Shown here: in pieces, positions 5,252 to 6,493 of the stretch | Layout of the letters: each line of letters begins with the position of its first letter | Numbering within the stretch: the stretch's first letter is position 1 | NCBI GenBank assembly: GCA_947649215.1 | Contig: CANSQW010000078.1 | Span: 1 to 6,493, forward strand | From: an uncultured bacterium | GTDB lineage: Bacteria > Actinomycetota > Coriobacteriia > Coriobacteriales > Eggerthellaceae | DNA: 6,493 nt | Direction: 5' to 3' | The notes under the pieces: generated by a model | Database searches by the model: none | Told to the model about the DNA's origin: nothing | Seen by the model: the letters and a program-made list of their open reading frames with translations, nothing else | Program-made: the position numbers and the translations under genes

Positions 5252-6403
5252 ATGGAGTATCGCCCGCTGGGAACAACCGGCCTTGAGGCCAGCGTCATCG
5301 GATTCGGCGCCGAGTGGATCGAGAAGATGGACGCCGTCGAGGTGCGCGCCCTGGCCGACCGCTGCGCGGCCGCCGGCGTGAACATCGTCGACTGCTGGAT
5401 GAGCGACCCGGCCGTGCGCTCGGCGCTCGGCGCGGCGCTCGAGCCCACGCGCGAGCGGTGGATCATCCAGGGACACATCGGCTCCACCTGGCAGGACGGC
5501 CAGTACGTGCGCACACGCGACCTCGCCCACGTGCGCCCCGCCTTCGAGGATCTGCTCACGCGCCTGCGCACCGACCACGTGGAGCTGGGGATGATCCACT
5601 TCGTGGACGACCCGGCGGAGCTCCGCGCCCTCATGGCCGGTGAGCACGGCTTCATGGACTACGTGCGCCAGCTCAAGGCCGAGGGAAAGATCGGGCACGT
5701 GGGGCTTTCCACCCACAACCCCGAGGTGGCGCAGCTGGCGGCCGAGTGCGGCGAGGTGGAGGTCATCCTGTTCTCGGTGAACCCCGCCTTCGACCTCATG
5801 CCGCCCTCCGACGATCTGAACACCCTCTTCGGCGACTACGAGGGCGTGGCCGGCGACGGCATCGACCCCGTGCGCGCCCGGCTCTACGCCACCTGCGAGC
5901 AGCGGGGCGTGGCGCTCACCGTGATGAAGGGCTACGCGGGCGGGCGGCTGCTCTCGGCCGACACGTCGCCCTTCGGCGTGGCGCTCACGCCCGCGCAGTG
6001 CCTCCACTACGCGCTCACGCGGCCGGCCGTGGCCAGCGTGCTAGCCGGCTTTGAGGGCGTGGCGCAGCTGGAGGAGGCGCTCGCCTACCTGGACGCCACG
6101 TCCGAGGAACGCGACTACGCGAGCGTGCTGGCAAGCGCGCCGCGACACGCCTGGTACGGGCAGTGCACCTACTGCGGCCACTGCGCGCCCTGCTCCGCGG
6201 GCATCAACATCGCGCTGGCCAACAAGTACGCCGACCTGGCCGCGCTCCACGACGAGGTGCCGGCATCCGTCCAGGCCCACTACGAGGCCATGGCCGCCAC
6301 CGCCGGCGACTGCACCGGCTGCGAGGCCTGCGAGCCGCGCTGCCCCTTCGGCGTGGCCATCGCCGCGCGGATGACGCAGACCGCGGCGCTGTTCGGCTGC
6401 TAG
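5252..6403 (+). CDS. Aldo/keto reductase with C-terminal double four-cysteine iron-sulfur domain
   Basis: This 383-residue protein is probably a cytoplasmic oxidoreductase; its substrate is unknown. Residues 1-285 form an aldo/keto reductase barrel, shown by YRPLGTTGLEASVIGFGA at the start, GKIGHVGLSTHNPEV near 145-159, and TVMKGYAGGRLL near 223-234. Residues about 300-383 form a ferredoxin-like tail. Cysteines at 305, 308, 311 and 314 (CTYCGHCAPC) and at 354, 357, 360 and 364 (CTGCEACEPRCP) can hold two 4Fe-4S clusters. Of the classical tetrad, Asp47 and His116 are present. The Tyr position aligns with Asp52 and the Lys position with Gln73/Gly74, so NADPH-type carbonyl reduction is doubtful. 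The start at 5252 has AGGAG seven bases upstream. The frame is open much further 5' only because it runs antisense through tatA. Control is probably by a MerR-type regulator. Confidence 0.93.
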   Translation: MEYRPLGTTGLEASVIGFGAEWIEKMDAVEVRALADRCAAAGVNIVDCWMSDPAVRSALGAALEPTRERWIIQGHIGSTWQDGQYVRTRDLAHVRPAFEDLLTRLRTDHVELGMIHFVDDPAELRALMAGEHGFMDYVRQLKAEGKIGHVGLSTHNPEVAQLAAECGEVEVILFSVNPAFDLMPPSDDLNTLFGDYEGVAGDGIDPVRARLYATCEQRGVALTVMKGYAGGRLLSADTSPFGVALTPAQCLHYALTRPAVASVLAGFEGVAQLEEALAYLDATSEERDYASVLASAPRHAWYGQCTYCGHCAPCSAGINIALANKYADLAALHDEVPASVQAHYEAMAATAGDCTGCEACEPRCPFGVAIAARMTQTAALFGC

Positions 6404-6493
6404 GCGGCGGGAGCGCTACGGGCCGCGGGGCCAGCGGTCGCGAAGTCCGGAGTTTCTGGCCAATTTCGCTATGGTTTACGCACCCGGACGGCC

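Noticed and set aside
6404..6493. AGTTTCTGGCCAATTT near 6450, similar to AGTTTCTTGGCCACTT near 1085
   Set aside because: The shared core is about 12 bases with one indel, which is expected by chance in a window this size. The tail otherwise shows no clear terminator, promoter or gene start.

Overview
The window looks like chromosomal DNA of a high-GC Actinomycetota, most likely class Coriobacteriia (an Eggerthella/Gordonibacter-type gut anaerobe). The grounds are strongly G/C-biased third codon positions, a greA-lysS pair whose lysyl-tRNA synthetase carries an extra C-terminal tRNA-binding domain, and a ferredoxin-tailed aldo/keto reductase of a kind common in anaerobes. The taxon is inferred; nothing in the window proves it.

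Left part (1-2210), accessory in character. A complete LysR-type regulator on the minus strand (41-934) is followed by about 740 bases without an intact gene. That gap is not empty. It holds a long hairpin (990-1032), two tandem copies of an AGTGG-N13-CCACT palindrome 32 bases apart, a decayed fragment resembling the start of a serine recombinase with an in-frame stop (1083-1286), a cluster of ATACAA half-sites, and the truncated 5' end of a second LysR gene that also duplicates the ribosome-binding leader of the intact one. After it comes a small membrane-anchored protein of unknown function (1679-2173), visibly less GC-rich than its neighbours. This reads as a site of past insertion, duplication and decay.

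Middle part (2179-5064), housekeeping genes on the minus strand. The transcription order is tatA (twin-arginine translocase pore subunit), a hairpin with a weak U tract, greA (transcript cleavage factor), then lysS (lysyl-tRNA synthetase plus Trbp111-like domain), ended by a strong intrinsic terminator shared with the convergent small gene. greA and lysS are one base apart and are almost certainly co-transcribed and translationally coupled.

Right part (5065-6493). tatA and a plus-strand aldo/keto reductase gene (5252-6403) diverge. Between them are a plus-strand intrinsic terminator lying antisense in the tatA leader and a promoter with the stretched 19-base spacer typical of MerR-family control. 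The reductase has two four-cysteine clusters at its C terminus but seems to lack the Tyr and Lys of the classical aldo/keto reductase tetrad. The last 90 bases hold no gene I can recognise.

I found no tRNA, rRNA, CRISPR array or intact insertion sequence. No clearly new multi-gene system is visible. The most unusual material is the repeat- and remnant-rich gap between the LysR gene and the small membrane protein.
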